Counted from the first letter of the stretch, positions 6,798 through 14,661 are shown. The stretch: DNA of 14,759 nt from Thioalkalivibrio sp. (GCA_007120575.1 SKNJ01000046.1:1-14759); one strand, 5' to 3'. The notes: generated from the letters alone by a model not told the origin. Made by a program: numbers and translations.

Positions 6798-8903
6798 TCA
6801 GGCGGAGGTCCTGGCCGCGTCATCCTGTCCCACCGTCGCCACTACCCGGATCCGGCGGTTGTCCGGGATCTCGGTGAACGCGAGCACCGTCAGGTTGCGC
6901 ACCGCCCCGCGCAGCCAGCCAGCGACCCACGAGCGGATCTCCGGTGCCACCACCAGGATCGCGGGTTGTCCCGCCACCTCCTGGCGCCGCGCGGCGTCGG
7001 CCACCGATCGCTGCAGCCGTTCCGCCAGCCCGGGTTCGAGTCCGACGGCATCACCACTGCTGCCTTGAAGAGACTTATGCAAGAGCTGTTCCAGTGAGGG
7101 GTCCAGGGCAATCAACGGCAGCTCTTCGTCAGGTCCCAGCAGGTCCTGAACGATGGAACGTGCCAGCGCGACGCGCACCGCGGCGGTCAAAGCGCCGGGA
7201 TCCTGGCTCTTGACACCTTCTTCCGCCAGAGTTTCGGCGATCGTGCGCAGGTCCCGGATCGAGACCTGCTCGGCCAGCAGGTTCTGCAGGACCTTGAGGA
7301 TCACCGACAGCGACAGCGTCTTCGGCACCAGATTCTCGACCAGTTTCGGAGAGTGCCGCGCAAGCTGATCCAGCAGGTGCTGGGCCTCCTCGTGGCCGAT
7401 CAGCCGATGGGCATTCTCGCGGAACATCTGCGACAGATGGGTGGCAATCACCGTGGAGCAGTCGACCACCGTGTACCCGGCACCCTGGGCCTGGTCGCGG
7501 TCGGCCGGGTCGATCCACAGAGCCTCCAGATTGAACGTCGGGTCCCGCGTCGGAGTGCCAGGCACGGTACCGAATACCTCGCCCGGGTTGATCGCAAGCT
7601 CGCGGTCCGGGAACACCTCGGCCTCTGCCACGGTGACCCCCAGCAGACTGATGCGGTAGGTGTTCGGACCCAGTTCCAGATTGTCGCGGATATGCACCGG
7701 CTGCAGCAGGAAGCCCAGTTCCTGCGAAAGTTTCCGCCGCACACCCTTGATACGGCCCATCAGCTGCCCATCCTGGGTGCGGTCCACCAGCGGGATCAGG
7801 CGGTAGCCTACCTCCAGCGACACCAGGTCCACCGGCGGGACATCGTCCCAGGTGAGTTCGCGGTTGTCCGCACTCGGCGCGGTCTCCTCGTCCGGCAGCC
7901 GCTCGATCTCGGCCGCGACTTCCTCCTCGGCGCCGCGGCGCGACATCAGGTAGGCGTTGCCAGCGATGATGCCGGCCAGGCTCAGGAAAACGGCGTTCGG
8001 CATGCCCGGCACCAGGCCCAGCACCGCGATCACGCCACCGGCGACGTACAACACCCGGGGACGGGAAAACATCTGCGTGAACACTTGCTGTCCCATGTCC
8101 TGGGTACTGGACACACGGGTCACGATGATCGCGGTCGCCGAGGACAGGACCAGCGACGGAATCTGTGCGACCAGACCATCGCCAATGGTCAGCAGTACAT
8201 AGTTGGTGGCCGCATCCCCGAGCGACATACCGTGCTGCACCGCCCCGATAGTCAGACCCCCGATGATGTTCACGAACAGGATCAGGATCCCGGCGATCGC
8301 GTCCCCGCGCACAAACTTGGAGGCACCGTCCATGGAGCCGTAGAAGTCCGCCTCCTGTGCGATTTCGTCGCGGCGTGTACGAGCCTCTTCCTGGGACAGC
8401 AGACCGGCATTCAGGTCGGCGTCGATCGCCATCTGCTTGCCGGGCATGGAGTCCAGGGTAAAGCGGGCACTCACCTCGGAGACGCGCCCCGCCCCCTTGG
8501 TGACGACCACGAAGTTGATGATGATCAGGATCGCGAACACCACGAGACCGACCGTGTAGTTCCCGCCCACCACGAAATCCCCGAACGCCTGGATCACCTT
8601 GCCCGCGGCGTCCGTGCCGGTATGGCCCTCCAGCAGAATCACCCGGGTGGAGGCGACGTTGAGGGCCAGACGCAGCAACGTGGCCACCAGCAACACGGTG
8701 GGGAACACCGCAAACTCCAGTGGCCGCGGCGTGTACACCGCGACCATGATCACTACCAGCGACAGCGCGATATTGAAGGTAAACAGCACGTCCAGCGCGA
8801 TGGGCGGCAGCGGCAACACCATCATCGACAGCATCGCGATCAGCAGGATCGGTGCTCCCAGGCCCAGTTTGCCGACCGTTCCAAGTCGATCGAGGAACGC
8901 CAT
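6798..8903 (-). CDS. flhA: FlhA, flagellar type III export gate protein
   Basis: FlhA is the large export-gate subunit. It forms a nonameric ring, couples the proton gradient to export and binds chaperone-substrate complexes. It has 701 residues, normal for the family. The first ~325 residues hold about eight hydrophobic segments (for example 18-35, 38-57, 66-84, 117-135, 201-220, 236-262, 283-300, 303-320). The FHIPEP signature region is at about 138-170 (GRVSEVSARFTLDSMPGKQM, then DADLNAGLLS), and RGDAIAG at 199-205 carries a conserved aspartate (D201) in the segment implicated in proton coupling. The C-terminal half is the cytosolic substrate-docking domain. A strong AGAGGAGG lies 8 nt before the ATG, the best ribosome-binding site in the window. 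The start overlaps the flhB stop by 1 bp (TGATG). Confidence 0.97.
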   Translation of the reverse strand: MAFLDRLGTVGKLGLGAPILLIAMLSMMVLPLPPIALDVLFTFNIALSLVVIMVAVYTPRPLEFAVFPTVLLVATLLRLALNVASTRVILLEGHTGTDAAGKVIQAFGDFVVGGNYTVGLVVFAILIIINFVVVTKGAGRVSEVSARFTLDSMPGKQMAIDADLNAGLLSQEEARTRRDEIAQEADFYGSMDGASKFVRGDAIAGILILFVNIIGGLTIGAVQHGMSLGDAATNYVLLTIGDGLVAQIPSLVLSSATAIIVTRVSSTQDMGQQVFTQMFSRPRVLYVAGGVIAVLGLVPGMPNAVFLSLAGIIAGNAYLMSRRGAEEEVAAEIERLPDEETAPSADNRELTWDDVPPVDLVSLEVGYRLIPLVDRTQDGQLMGRIKGVRRKLSQELGFLLQPVHIRDNLELGPNTYRISLLGVTVAEAEVFPDRELAINPGEVFGTVPGTPTRDPTFNLEALWIDPADRDQAQGAGYTVVDCSTVIATHLSQMFRENAHRLIGHEEAQHLLDQLARHSPKLVENLVPKTLSLSVILKVLQNLLAEQVSIRDLRTIAETLAEEGVKSQDPGALTAAVRVALARSIVQDLLGPDEELPLIALDPSLEQLLHKSLQGSSGDAVGLEPGLAERLQRSVADAARRQEVAGQPAILVVAPEIRSWVAGWLRGAVRNLTVLAFTEIPDNRRIRVVATVGQDDAARTSA

Positions 8904-10054
8904 CAGTCGGGCCTCCTCTTGCCACGTTGCTGCGCGGGGTCGAGATAGTCCTCGGGCACCGGAAGGTCATCCGGCATCTCGACACCGTCGTCGGCGCGCT
9001 TGAGCTGATAGACATACGCGAGGATGCGCGCCACCGCGACAAACAGTCCGTTGGGGACCTCCTCGTTCAGGTCGGTGGTGAAATAGATGGCCCGCGCGAC
9101 GCGCGGCGCCTCGACCCGGATCACCTGATGCTCGTCCGCCACCGCGCGGATATTGGCGGCGACCTGATCCACTCCCTTCGCAACGACCCGCGGCGCGGCC
9201 ATGCGCGAGGCCTCGTAGACGATCGCCACCGCATAATGCGTCGGGTTGGTGATGACCACATCGGCCTTCGGTACCTCTTCCATCATCCGCCGCTGTGCCA
9301 TCTCCTGTTGCAGCTGGCGGACTTTCTGCTTCACCTCCGGCTTGCCGTCGGTCTCCTTGTATTCGTCCTTGACCTCCTGACGGGTCATACGCAACTGCTT
9401 CTGGTGGTTCCACATCTGGAACGGGGCATCAATGGCCGCCACCAGCAGCAGCGCGGCGGACACCGCGATGAAGGTCCCGAGCGCCAGAGTGGCGGCGTGC
9501 ACGATGCCTTGTTGCAGGGGTTCGTAGCCCAGCATCAGCAGGCGTCCGGAGAAGGTCCAGAGCACCACTACCGCCACGCTCGCCACCAGCACGAACTTGG
9601 CGAAGGTCTTGCCGAACTCCATGAGACCCTGCCACGAAAAGATGCGCTTCAGCCCCTTCAACGGATTGAGCTTGGAGGCCTTCGGGGCCGCCGCCTGCCA
9701 GGAAAAATTCGCGCCCCCAATCAGGATCGGGGCCAGTACCGCCGCCACCATCAGCACCCCGAACAGGGGCAGAAGGCTGCGCAGCGTGGTGAACAGTTGG
9801 TCGGTCAGATACGGCAGCAGCAACGCCTGATCGAAGGCAAGTTCGCGCTCGAGGATCAGCCGGCTCTCGGTCTGGTTGATCAGATCAAGAGCAAGGTTGG
9901 GCCCGAACAGCAGCATGAAGCTACCGCCGGTCATCAACACCAGAAAGGTGCTCAACTCGCGCGACCGCGGGACCTGCCCCTTCTCGCGCCCCTCGCGGAG
10001 CCGCTTCTCGGTCGGCTGTTCGGTTTTTTCCTGTCCGTTCTCGTTCTCGGCCAT
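8903..10054 (-). CDS. flhB: FlhB, flagellar export switch protein
   Basis: FlhB belongs to the export gate and switches export from rod/hook to filament substrates. It has 383 residues. The N-terminus EKTEQPTEKRLREGREKGQV (9-28) is the family signature. Four hydrophobic segments follow (about 35-58, 90-115, 148-172, 186-209), then a cytosolic domain. The autocleavage motif NPTH is intact at 270-273 (cleavage between N270 and P271), within ADVVITNPTHYAVAIVY. The acidic/basic C-terminal tail after about 350 is variable in the family. Its partner in substrate switching, FliK, is not in the window. The ATG lies 1 bp after the fliR stop with only a weak GGGG upstream, so coupled translation is likely; the stop overlaps the flhA start by 1 bp. 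Confidence 0.97.
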   Translation of the reverse strand: MAENENGQEKTEQPTEKRLREGREKGQVPRSRELSTFLVLMTGGSFMLLFGPNLALDLINQTESRLILERELAFDQALLLPYLTDQLFTTLRSLLPLFGVLMVAAVLAPILIGGANFSWQAAAPKASKLNPLKGLKRIFSWQGLMEFGKTFAKFVLVASVAVVVLWTFSGRLLMLGYEPLQQGIVHAATLALGTFIAVSAALLLVAAIDAPFQMWNHQKQLRMTRQEVKDEYKETDGKPEVKQKVRQLQQEMAQRRMMEEVPKADVVITNPTHYAVAIVYEASRMAAPRVVAKGVDQVAANIRAVADEHQVIRVEAPRVARAIYFTTDLNEEVPNGLFVAVARILAYVYQLKRADDGVEMPDDLPVPEDYLDPAQQRGKRRPD

Positions 10055-10055
10055 C

Positions 10056-10829
10056 TCAGAACCCCAGGATCACCTGCACGAGGGTGAAAGCCTCGAGCAT
10101 CAGTTCGCCAAGCCGTTCGGGTAGTCCCGGAAGGATCAGCAGCAGCAGCATGAAGCCCATCAGGATCATCATCGGAAAGCCGACCGCGAAGATATTAAGC
10201 TGCGGCGAGGCCCTTGTGATCACGCCCATCGAGAGATTCACCAGCAGCAGCGACGCCACTGCCGGAAGGGCGACCAGCACCGCGCCGGCGAACATCGTGG
10301 TCCCGAACATCGCCAGCGACCGGAATGCCTCGGCATCCAGTCCCGATGGGGCCACCGGCATCGTGGCAAAGCTCGCAAGCAACAATTCGATCAGAACCAG
10401 GTGGCCATTCAGGGCCAGAAAGATCAGAGTCGAAAAGATCACGAAGATGGTCGACACCACCGGCACCTGCACGCCCTGGGCCGGATCCATGATCGACGCG
10501 AAACCCAGGCCCATCGACAGCGCCACGACCTCGCCCGCCTGGGTCACCGCGGAGAACACCAGTTGCAGGATGAAGCCCATCACCAGCCCGATCATCACCT
10601 GATGCAGCGTCACCAGTGCGCCCGCCAGGCTGAAGGGCTCGACATCCGGGAGTTCCGGGCGCTGCATCGCCACCATGATCGCCAGCAGCAGGGCCAGCCC
10701 CAGGCGCACCCGCGCGTTCACGGTATCGGCACCAAAGATCGGCGCGGCCAGAAACATCGCACCAATGCGCGCGAACGGCCACATCACGGCCGCCACCCAC
10801 ATCACGATCTGGTCCGCCTCGAGGGTCAT
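10056..10829 (-). CDS. fliR: FliR, flagellar export gate membrane protein
   Basis: FliR joins FliP and FliQ in the helical export-gate core, where one FliR sits with five FliP and four FliQ. It has 257 residues, almost all in hydrophobic segments, with the pattern expected of FliR: an N-terminal segment with FARIGAMFLAAPIFG (19-33), a central VALSMGLGFASIMDPAQG stretch (about 122-139), which is the most conserved FliR region, and the C-terminal LNIFAVGFPMMILMGF (about 210-225). It ends LVQVILGF. The start has only a weak GGTGGG purine run upstream and lies 6 bp after the fliQ stop. The stop lies 1 bp before flhB, so the two may be translated together; natural FliR-FlhB fusions are known in other bacteria. 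Confidence 0.95.
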   Translation of the reverse strand: MTLEADQIVMWVAAVMWPFARIGAMFLAAPIFGADTVNARVRLGLALLLAIMVAMQRPELPDVEPFSLAGALVTLHQVMIGLVMGFILQLVFSAVTQAGEVVALSMGLGFASIMDPAQGVQVPVVSTIFVIFSTLIFLALNGHLVLIELLLASFATMPVAPSGLDAEAFRSLAMFGTTMFAGAVLVALPAVASLLLVNLSMGVITRASPQLNIFAVGFPMMILMGFMLLLLILPGLPERLGELMLEAFTLVQVILGF

Positions 10830-10835
10830 GCGCGT

Positions 10836-11105
10836 CTAGCCCACCATCCCCGGAGCGCCCTCGTAGAGGCGTTCGGTGAACTCCAGGATCAGCGACAGCA
10901 TCCAGTTGCCACTGATCAGCAACGCAGCGAACATCGCCAGCAGCTTGGGGATGAACGACAGTGTCATCTCCTGGATCTGGGTCGCGGCCTGCAGCATCCC
11001 GATCGTGAGGCCCACGGCCAGCGCGGTCAGCAGCGGGGGCGCCGCCAGCAGCACCACCACCATCAGCGTCTCGCGCCCGACATCCACAACCAGCTCGGGT
11101 GTCAT
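10836..11105 (-). CDS. fliQ: FliQ, flagellar export gate membrane protein
   Basis: FliQ is a small two-helix membrane protein of the export-gate core. It has 89 residues, the usual family length. It begins MTPELVVDVGRETLMVVVLL; the family signature region around AVGLTIGMLQAATQIQEMTLSFIPK lies between the two hydrophobic hairpin segments (about 15-37 and 52-74). I chose ATG at 11105 over the in-frame GTG at 11108 because TAGGAG, which includes the fliP stop codon, lies 6 nt before the ATG and only 3 nt before the GTG. The stop lies 6 bp before fliR. Confidence 0.95.
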   Translation of the reverse strand: MTPELVVDVGRETLMVVVLLAAPPLLTALAVGLTIGMLQAATQIQEMTLSFIPKLLAMFAALLISGNWMLSLILEFTERLYEGAPGMVG

Positions 11106-11111
11106 CACGGT

Positions 11112-11117
11112 CTCCTA
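11112..11117 (-). promoter_or_regulatory. Ribosome-binding site for fliQ, overlapping the fliP stop
   Basis: TAGGAG includes the fliP TAG stop codon and lies 6 nt before the fliQ ATG, so a ribosome ending fliP sits on the fliQ initiation site. Confidence 0.75.
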
Positions 11118-11876
11118 CACAAAGAAACTGGTGGCAAGCGTGTTCATCATCAGCGCCCAGCCGTCGACCAGCACGAACAGCATCACCTTGAACGGCAGCG
11201 AGATAATCAACGGCGACAACATCACCATCCCCATCGACATCAACACCGACGCCACCACCAGATCGATGATCAGGAAGGGAATCAGGATCAGGAATCCAAT
11301 CTGGAACGCGGTCTTCAGTTCGCTGGTGACGAATGCCGGAACCAGCAGGCTCAGCGGAATATCATCCGCGTCCTCGAAACCATCGATCCCGTTGATCTCC
11401 GCGAACATCGACAGGTCGCTCTCGCGGGTCTGTTCCAGCATAAATCCCCGCAGCGGCTGCACACCCTGGACCAGGAATTCCTCGGTGCCGATCTCCTCGT
11501 CCATATACGGGACAAAGGCGGTTTCGTAGATCTCTTCCAGCACCGGCGTCATCACGAACAGGGTCAGGAAGAACGCCAGCCCGATCAGCACCTGATTCGA
11601 CGGCGTCTGACTGGTCCCGATGCCCTGGCGCAGGATCGCCAGGACCACGATGATCCGGGTGAACGCGGTCATCATGATCAGTGCCGCCGGCAGCAGCGTC
11701 AGCACCGTCATCAGCAGCAGGATCTGCAGGGTGACGGAGTAGGTTTCGCCGCCGTTGTCGTTGGTGGTAACGGTGAGCGCCTGAATGCCCTCCCCCACCT
11801 GGGCCCACGCCGTCACCGGGGCCAGGGCCGCGATCAGCGTCACAACCAGCAGCAGAAACAGGCGTTGCGCCGTCAC
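11115..11876 (-). CDS. fliP: FliP, flagellar export gate membrane protein (GTG start)
   Basis: FliP is the pentameric core subunit of the flagellar export gate. It has 253 residues. A cleavable-type signal sequence covers about 1-25 (hydrophobic run followed by TAWA), as expected since FliP is one of the few flagellar proteins made with one. Signature segments follow: [20 protein letters not shown] (68-87), [19 protein letters not shown] (91-109), then the C-terminal [16 protein letters not shown] (182-197) and [20 protein letters not shown] (200-219). The start is a GTG whose GTGA overlaps the fliO stop. GGAGG lies 9 nt upstream, and the signal peptide begins right at this codon. The frame stays open further upstream inside fliO, but that extension lacks FliP similarity and is not used here. 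Confidence 0.95.
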   Translation of the reverse strand: MTAQRLFLLLVVTLIAALAPVTAWAQVGEGIQALTVTTNDNGGETYSVTLQILLLMTVLTLLPAALIMMTAFTRIIVVLAILRQGIGTSQTPSNQVLIGLAFFLTLFVMTPVLEEIYETAFVPYMDEEIGTEEFLVQGVQPLRGFMLEQTRESDLSMFAEINGIDGFEDADDIPLSLLVPAFVTSELKTAFQIGFLILIPFLIIDLVVASVLMSMGMVMLSPLIISLPFKVMLFVLVDGWALMMNTLATSFFV

Positions 11877-12304
11877 GAGTGCTCGCCTCCCGCCGCGCGA
11901 CCCCGCACCGCACGACGCAGCACCCCGGAAAAGTCGACCGCCTCGCCCGCCTCCGCCACAACCGGATTCTCCAGGGTGTGCAAGGTCCGGATCCCGGAGG
12001 GCGCCACGCCCACCAGGATCTGTTCCTCGCCGACCTGCACCAGCATCAGCCGCTCGCGCGCGCCGATCGAGCGCACCGAGATCACGTCGATCAACTGCGA
12101 ACCGCGCCCCCCACCGCCCTGCGTCCGCCGCAGGACCCAGCCCAGCACCACGATCGCCACAATCACGATCAACAACCCGCCAATAAGCTGTGCCAGGTAG
12201 CCGGCCGCGCCCATGCCCTCGCCACCATCGGCGAGCAGTCGCGCTGGCCAGGCTGCCAGAAACGCCGGCACCAGCCAGCCACACCATCGGAGTCGAGCCG
12301 TCAC
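11873..12304 (-). CDS. fliO: FliO, flagellar export gate assembly protein
   Basis: FliO is a small bitopic membrane protein that helps assemble the FliP ring. From this start it has 143 residues: a hydrophobic, signal-like N-terminus (about 5-25), a short periplasmic stretch with [11 protein letters not shown], one transmembrane segment (about 36-58, [18 protein letters not shown]) and a cytosolic beta-rich domain with [25 protein letters not shown], the usual FliO pattern. Sequence conservation is weak in this family, so position between fliN and fliP is much of the evidence. Two starts are possible: GTG at 12304 with GAGG 6 nt upstream (chosen), or GTG at 12316, whose GTGA overlaps the fliN stop but lacks a clear ribosome-binding site. 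The stop overlaps the fliP start. Confidence 0.88.
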   Translation of the reverse strand: MTARLRWCGWLVPAFLAAWPARLLADGGEGMGAAGYLAQLIGGLLIVIVAIVVLGWVLRRTQGGGGRGSQLIDVISVRSIGARERLMLVQVGEEQILVGVAPSGIRTLHTLENPVVAEAGEAVDFSGVLRRAVRGRAAGGEHS

Positions 12305-12312
12305 GGGATGCC

Positions 12313-12957
12313 TCACTTCAGCTTGCGGATGCGTTCACTGGGGCTGATTACGTCGGTCAGCCGGATCCCGAACTTCTCGTTAACCACCACGACCTCGCCA
12401 TGCGCGATCAGGGTGCCGTTGACCAGCACATCCAGCGGTTCCCCGGCCAGCCGGTCGAGCTCCACCACCGAACCCTGGTTGAGCTGCAGCAGATTGCGGA
12501 TCGGAATCCGCGAGCGCCCGATCTCCATCGCAATGGTCACCGGGACATCCAGCACCATCTGCAGATTGATGTCTTCGCCATCCGCCGGGCCCCGGCCCGG
12601 CACCGCCGCCGCCGGATCGAGCTGGTCGGGTTGTAGCGGCTCCGCCTTGGGGTCGGGCTTGTGGCGGCGTTCACGTGGTTCTGCCTCTTCGCTCGCGGCG
12701 TCGGTACTCGTGGCCTCGGCGTTGCCCGCTCCACCCTGGGCCTCGTTAAGCAACGCGTCTGGATCCGCGGCCTCCTCACCCTCGGTGTCCTTCTGCTCGG
12801 CCAGGGCGGCCGCCCATTCGTCGGCCAATGCCTCGTCGTCGACGCCGCCCTCCGCGTCCGTCTCGCCGCTGGCGCCCGCATCAGCCGCCGTGGTGTCCTC
12901 GGTCGCCTCCTCCTCGGGGGCATTCGGGTCCTGTTTCGGATCGTCGGTGTCTGCCAT
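12313..12957 (-). CDS. fliN: FliN, flagellar motor switch protein with long acidic N-terminal extension
   Basis: FliN forms the lower C-ring with FliM, and binds FliH to dock the export ATPase complex. It has 214 residues against about 137 in E. coli. The conserved SpoA domain is at 128-213: [20 protein letters not shown], then [34 protein letters not shown] and [10 protein letters not shown]. The first ~126 residues are Asp/Glu/Ala-rich and low-complexity, except for [12 protein letters not shown] at 44-55, which matches the short N-terminal helix of enterobacterial FliN (LWAEALSEQ). The extra length is therefore split on both sides of that helix. The ATG has AGAGGG 7 nt upstream and lies 11 bp after fliM, so this start is well supported. 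The low-complexity part could tolerate length variation between strains. Confidence 0.96.
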   Translation of the reverse strand: MADTDDPKQDPNAPEEEATEDTTAADAGASGETDAEGGVDDEALADEWAAALAEQKDTEGEEAADPDALLNEAQGGAGNAEATSTDAASEEAEPRERRHKPDPKAEPLQPDQLDPAAAVPGRGPADGEDINLQMVLDVPVTIAMEIGRSRIPIRNLLQLNQGSVVELDRLAGEPLDVLVNGTLIAHGEVVVVNEKFGIRLTDVISPSERIRKLK

Positions 12958-12968
12958 GGTGCAGCCCT

Positions 12969-13946
12969 CTATCGCTTGGTGATGCGTTCCAGAATCTGGA
13001 GCGCATTAATGCCGTTGGACACGCCGAACCGCCCGCGAAACAGCGGGACATCCTCGACAATCAGGTTCTGGTGATCGGGGAGCTCGAACGGGATGATGTC
13101 GCCCGGCTGGATGTCCAGCAGCTCCTGCACGGTGACCGTGGTTTCGCCCAGGATCGCGCTGATCTCGACCTCCGCGTCCTGCAGTTCTTCCTGCAGCGCG
13201 TTCATCCAGCGGTGATCGACGTCTGCCCGGTCCGACTGCAAGCCGGTGTCGAGCTGTTCGCGGATCGGTTCGATCATCGAATACGGCAAAGTCACGTGAA
13301 GGTTGCCGCCACCACCGTCGAGTTCAATGTGAAACTCGTTGATCACCACAATCTCGGTCGGCGAGACGATGTTCGCGAACTGCGGGTTGACCTCGGAGTT
13401 CAGGAACTCGAACTGCAGCTCCATCACCGGCTTCCAGGCCTTCTGCATGTCCTCGAACGCGCCTTCCAGGATGCTGTGAATCACCCGCATCTCCATCGGC
13501 GTGAAGTCCCGCCCCTCGATCCGGGTGTAGAAGCGCCCGTCCCCGCCAAAGAAGTTGTCCACCAGGATGAACACCAGCTTGGGATCGAACACGAACAACC
13601 CCGTACCGTGCAGCGGATGGGCCCGCACCAGATTCAGGCTGGTCGGCACAAACAGCGAATGCATGTACTCGGAGAACTTGGTCACCCGTGTCCCGACCAC
13701 CGAGATCTCCGCGGAACGCCGCAGCATGTTGAACAGGCGCACCCGCAAGGCACGAGCAAAGCGTTCGTTGATCATCTCCAGCGTGGGCATGCGCCCACGC
13801 ACGATCCGATCCTGGGTCGCAAAGTTGAATTCGCGCGCCTCGCCATCACTCGGATACGGGTCGTCGGTCTCGACGTCCCCGTCGTCCACGCCATGCAGCA
13901 GGGCGTCGATCTCGTCCTGGCTCAGAATGTCGGTTTGCTGTGCCAT
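12969..13946 (-). CDS. fliM: FliM, flagellar motor switch protein
   Basis: FliM is the middle C-ring protein; CheY-P binds its N-terminus to change rotation direction. It has 325 residues. The CheY-binding peptide is intact at the very start (ILSQDEIDALL at 7-17), followed by a short acidic linker. The middle CheC-like domain (about 45-230) includes the FliG-contacting GGDGRFY (134-140) and the conserved PLHGTGLFVFDPKLVF stretch (111-126). The C-terminal SpoA/FliN-like domain spans about 250-320 and ends NGINALQILERITKR. The ATG has only weak upstream purines and follows the fliL stop by 7 bp, so it may depend on ribosomes finishing fliL. Confidence 0.97.
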   Translation of the reverse strand: MAQQTDILSQDEIDALLHGVDDGDVETDDPYPSDGEAREFNFATQDRIVRGRMPTLEMINERFARALRVRLFNMLRRSAEISVVGTRVTKFSEYMHSLFVPTSLNLVRAHPLHGTGLFVFDPKLVFILVDNFFGGDGRFYTRIEGRDFTPMEMRVIHSILEGAFEDMQKAWKPVMELQFEFLNSEVNPQFANIVSPTEIVVINEFHIELDGGGGNLHVTLPYSMIEPIREQLDTGLQSDRADVDHRWMNALQEELQDAEVEISAILGETTVTVQELLDIQPGDIIPFELPDHQNLIVEDVPLFRGRFGVSNGINALQILERITKR

Positions 13947-13953
13947 GGCCGTG

Positions 13954-14454
13954 CTACTGCATCACCAGTTCGTGAAACAGCACCGCCTCGACCGCGTGCG
14001 GTGCCTCGCGCTGACGCAGAGCGGAGATAATCGCCTCGCGCAATGCCTCGGCCAGGGCATCCTTGCCCTCGCGGGTGTTCAGGCTTTCGTAGCGCTGTTC
14101 CGCCAGCAGTCCCAACAGATCGTTGCGCACCGCCGGGCGATGGGTCTGCACCGCCTCAAGCACCTCGGGGTCATGCGTCACCAGCCCGAGCTCTACCCGC
14201 AGATAACGAATACGTCCGGGCGCCTCGATATTGACCGTCATTGGCTCCATCCCGTGATAGAACCGCTGTGGTGGTCCTGCTTCCGCAGCTTCCTCGTCGC
14301 CGTCACCGCCCAGCAGGAAAAACGCGGCGGCACCCGCGCCACCAGCGACGATCACCAGTAGCAGGACCAGGATCAGCCACTTGCGGCCCCCGCCCTTGCC
14401 CGGTTCCTGTGCAGCTTCCTGATCTTCTTCCAGATTGACTTCGCGTTCCGCCAT
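13954..14454 (-). CDS. fliL: FliL, flagellar basal body-associated protein
   Basis: FliL is an inner-membrane protein that surrounds the stator units and supports torque under load. It has 166 residues: a charged cytosolic N-terminus (1-24, with a GKGGGRK stop-transfer signal), one transmembrane segment (about 26-48), an acidic Gly/Glu linker (49-60) and a periplasmic domain that begins RFYHGMEPMTVNI and contains RYLRVELGLVTHDPEVLEAV, ending in FHELVMQ. This matches FliL and its stomatin-like periplasmic fold. It is the first gene of the segment and lies just downstream of a sigma-54 promoter candidate. Its ribosome-binding site appears to be GGGTGAG close to the ATG, partly inside the right arm of an inverted repeat. 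Confidence 0.93.
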   Translation of the reverse strand: MAEREVNLEEDQEAAQEPGKGGGRKWLILVLLLVIVAGGAGAAAFFLLGGDGDEEAAEAGPPQRFYHGMEPMTVNIEAPGRIRYLRVELGLVTHDPEVLEAVQTHRPAVRNDLLGLLAEQRYESLNTREGKDALAEALREAIISALRQREAPHAVEAVLFHELVMQ

Positions 14455-14460
14455 GTCTCA

Positions 14461-14502
14461 CCCGTTGTGTGATGGATCCAGCCGGGATTCTCGCACAACG
14501 GG
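14461..14502. repeat. Perfect 9-bp inverted repeat spanning predicted fliL transcription start
   Basis: CCCGTTGTG at 14461-14469 is the exact reverse complement of CACAACGGG at 14494-14502, with 24 bp between. The arms are 33 bp apart centre to centre, close to three helical turns. The right-hand arm in plus coordinates ends next to the -12 box; the other arm abuts the fliL ribosome-binding site. It could be an operator. It would fold in RNA only if transcription starts upstream of the predicted sigma-54 start. Confidence 0.6.
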
Positions 14503-14520
14503 ATTGCAAGGCTGATGCCA
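14503..14520 (-). promoter_or_regulatory. Sigma-54 (RpoN) promoter candidate for fliL
   Basis: On the minus strand the sequence TGGCATCAGCCTTGCAAT fits the sigma-54 consensus TGGCACG-N4-TTGCW, with exact spacing between the GG (-24) and GC (-12) elements. The only mismatch in the two core boxes is T for C at the end of TGGCAC. The predicted start is near 14494, giving a leader of about 40 nt to the fliL ATG. In Pseudomonas the fliL operon is RpoN- and FleQ-dependent, which fits. Confidence 0.7.
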
Positions 14521-14540
14521 TATCAGGCACCAACTTTGTT

Positions 14541-14553
14541 TTTCAATAGGTTA
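14541..14553 (+). promoter_or_regulatory. IHF-like binding site upstream of the sigma-54 promoter
   Basis: TTTCAATAGGTTA matches the IHF consensus WATCAANNNNTTR at all defined positions but the second. It lies in an AT-rich block about 45-60 bp upstream of the predicted start, the usual position for IHF to bend DNA between an enhancer and a sigma-54 promoter. Short consensus, so chance is possible. Confidence 0.45.
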
Positions 14554-14617
14554 AGTGTTTTTCGGGACACCGGGGGCAGGCGGAAACACGGCCCCGGAGC
14601 GAAACATCGTCAAGAAT

Positions 14618-14661
14618 CGGCCATCCGTTGGTGGTCACGAGACGAAATCCTGACGGCCATC
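14618..14661 (-). repeat. Direct repeat GATGGCCG, possible upstream activator site
   Basis: On the minus strand GATGGCCG occurs at 14618-14625 and 14654-14661, 36 bp apart. The copies lie about 125-165 bp upstream of the predicted start, the distance range of enhancer sites for sigma-54 activators. There is no match to a FleQ motif that I can state, so the role is a guess. Confidence 0.25.

Noticed and set aside
5228..6877. Long plus-strand open frame antisense to flhF and flhG (549 codons)
   Set aside because: High-GC shadow of real genes: the translation is Arg/His/Pro-rich with no recognisable domain, while the minus strand encodes intact FlhF and FlhG.
7353..8948. Long plus-strand open frame antisense to flhA (531 codons)
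   Set aside because: His/Gln/Arg-rich composition without motifs; it mirrors the third-position GC bias of flhA.
7129..9042. Minus-strand frame overlapping flhA in another register (637 codons)
   Set aside because: Gly/Arg-rich out-of-frame reading of flhA; no domain and no plausible start.
10401..12200. Long plus-strand open frame antisense to fliR-fliO (599 codons)
   Set aside because: Extremely His/Gln/Arg-rich, covers four real genes with clear membrane-protein signatures on the other strand.
11877..12287. N-terminal extension of the FliP frame into fliO
   Set aside because: The GTG at 11876 has a good ribosome-binding site and begins a proper signal peptide; the extension is an out-of-frame reading of fliO.
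14521..14550. Sigma-70-like promoter (TTGAAA then a weak -10 around TGATAT) upstream of fliL
   Set aside because: The -10 match is poor (about three of six) and spacing short; the overlapping sigma-54 element is much better.
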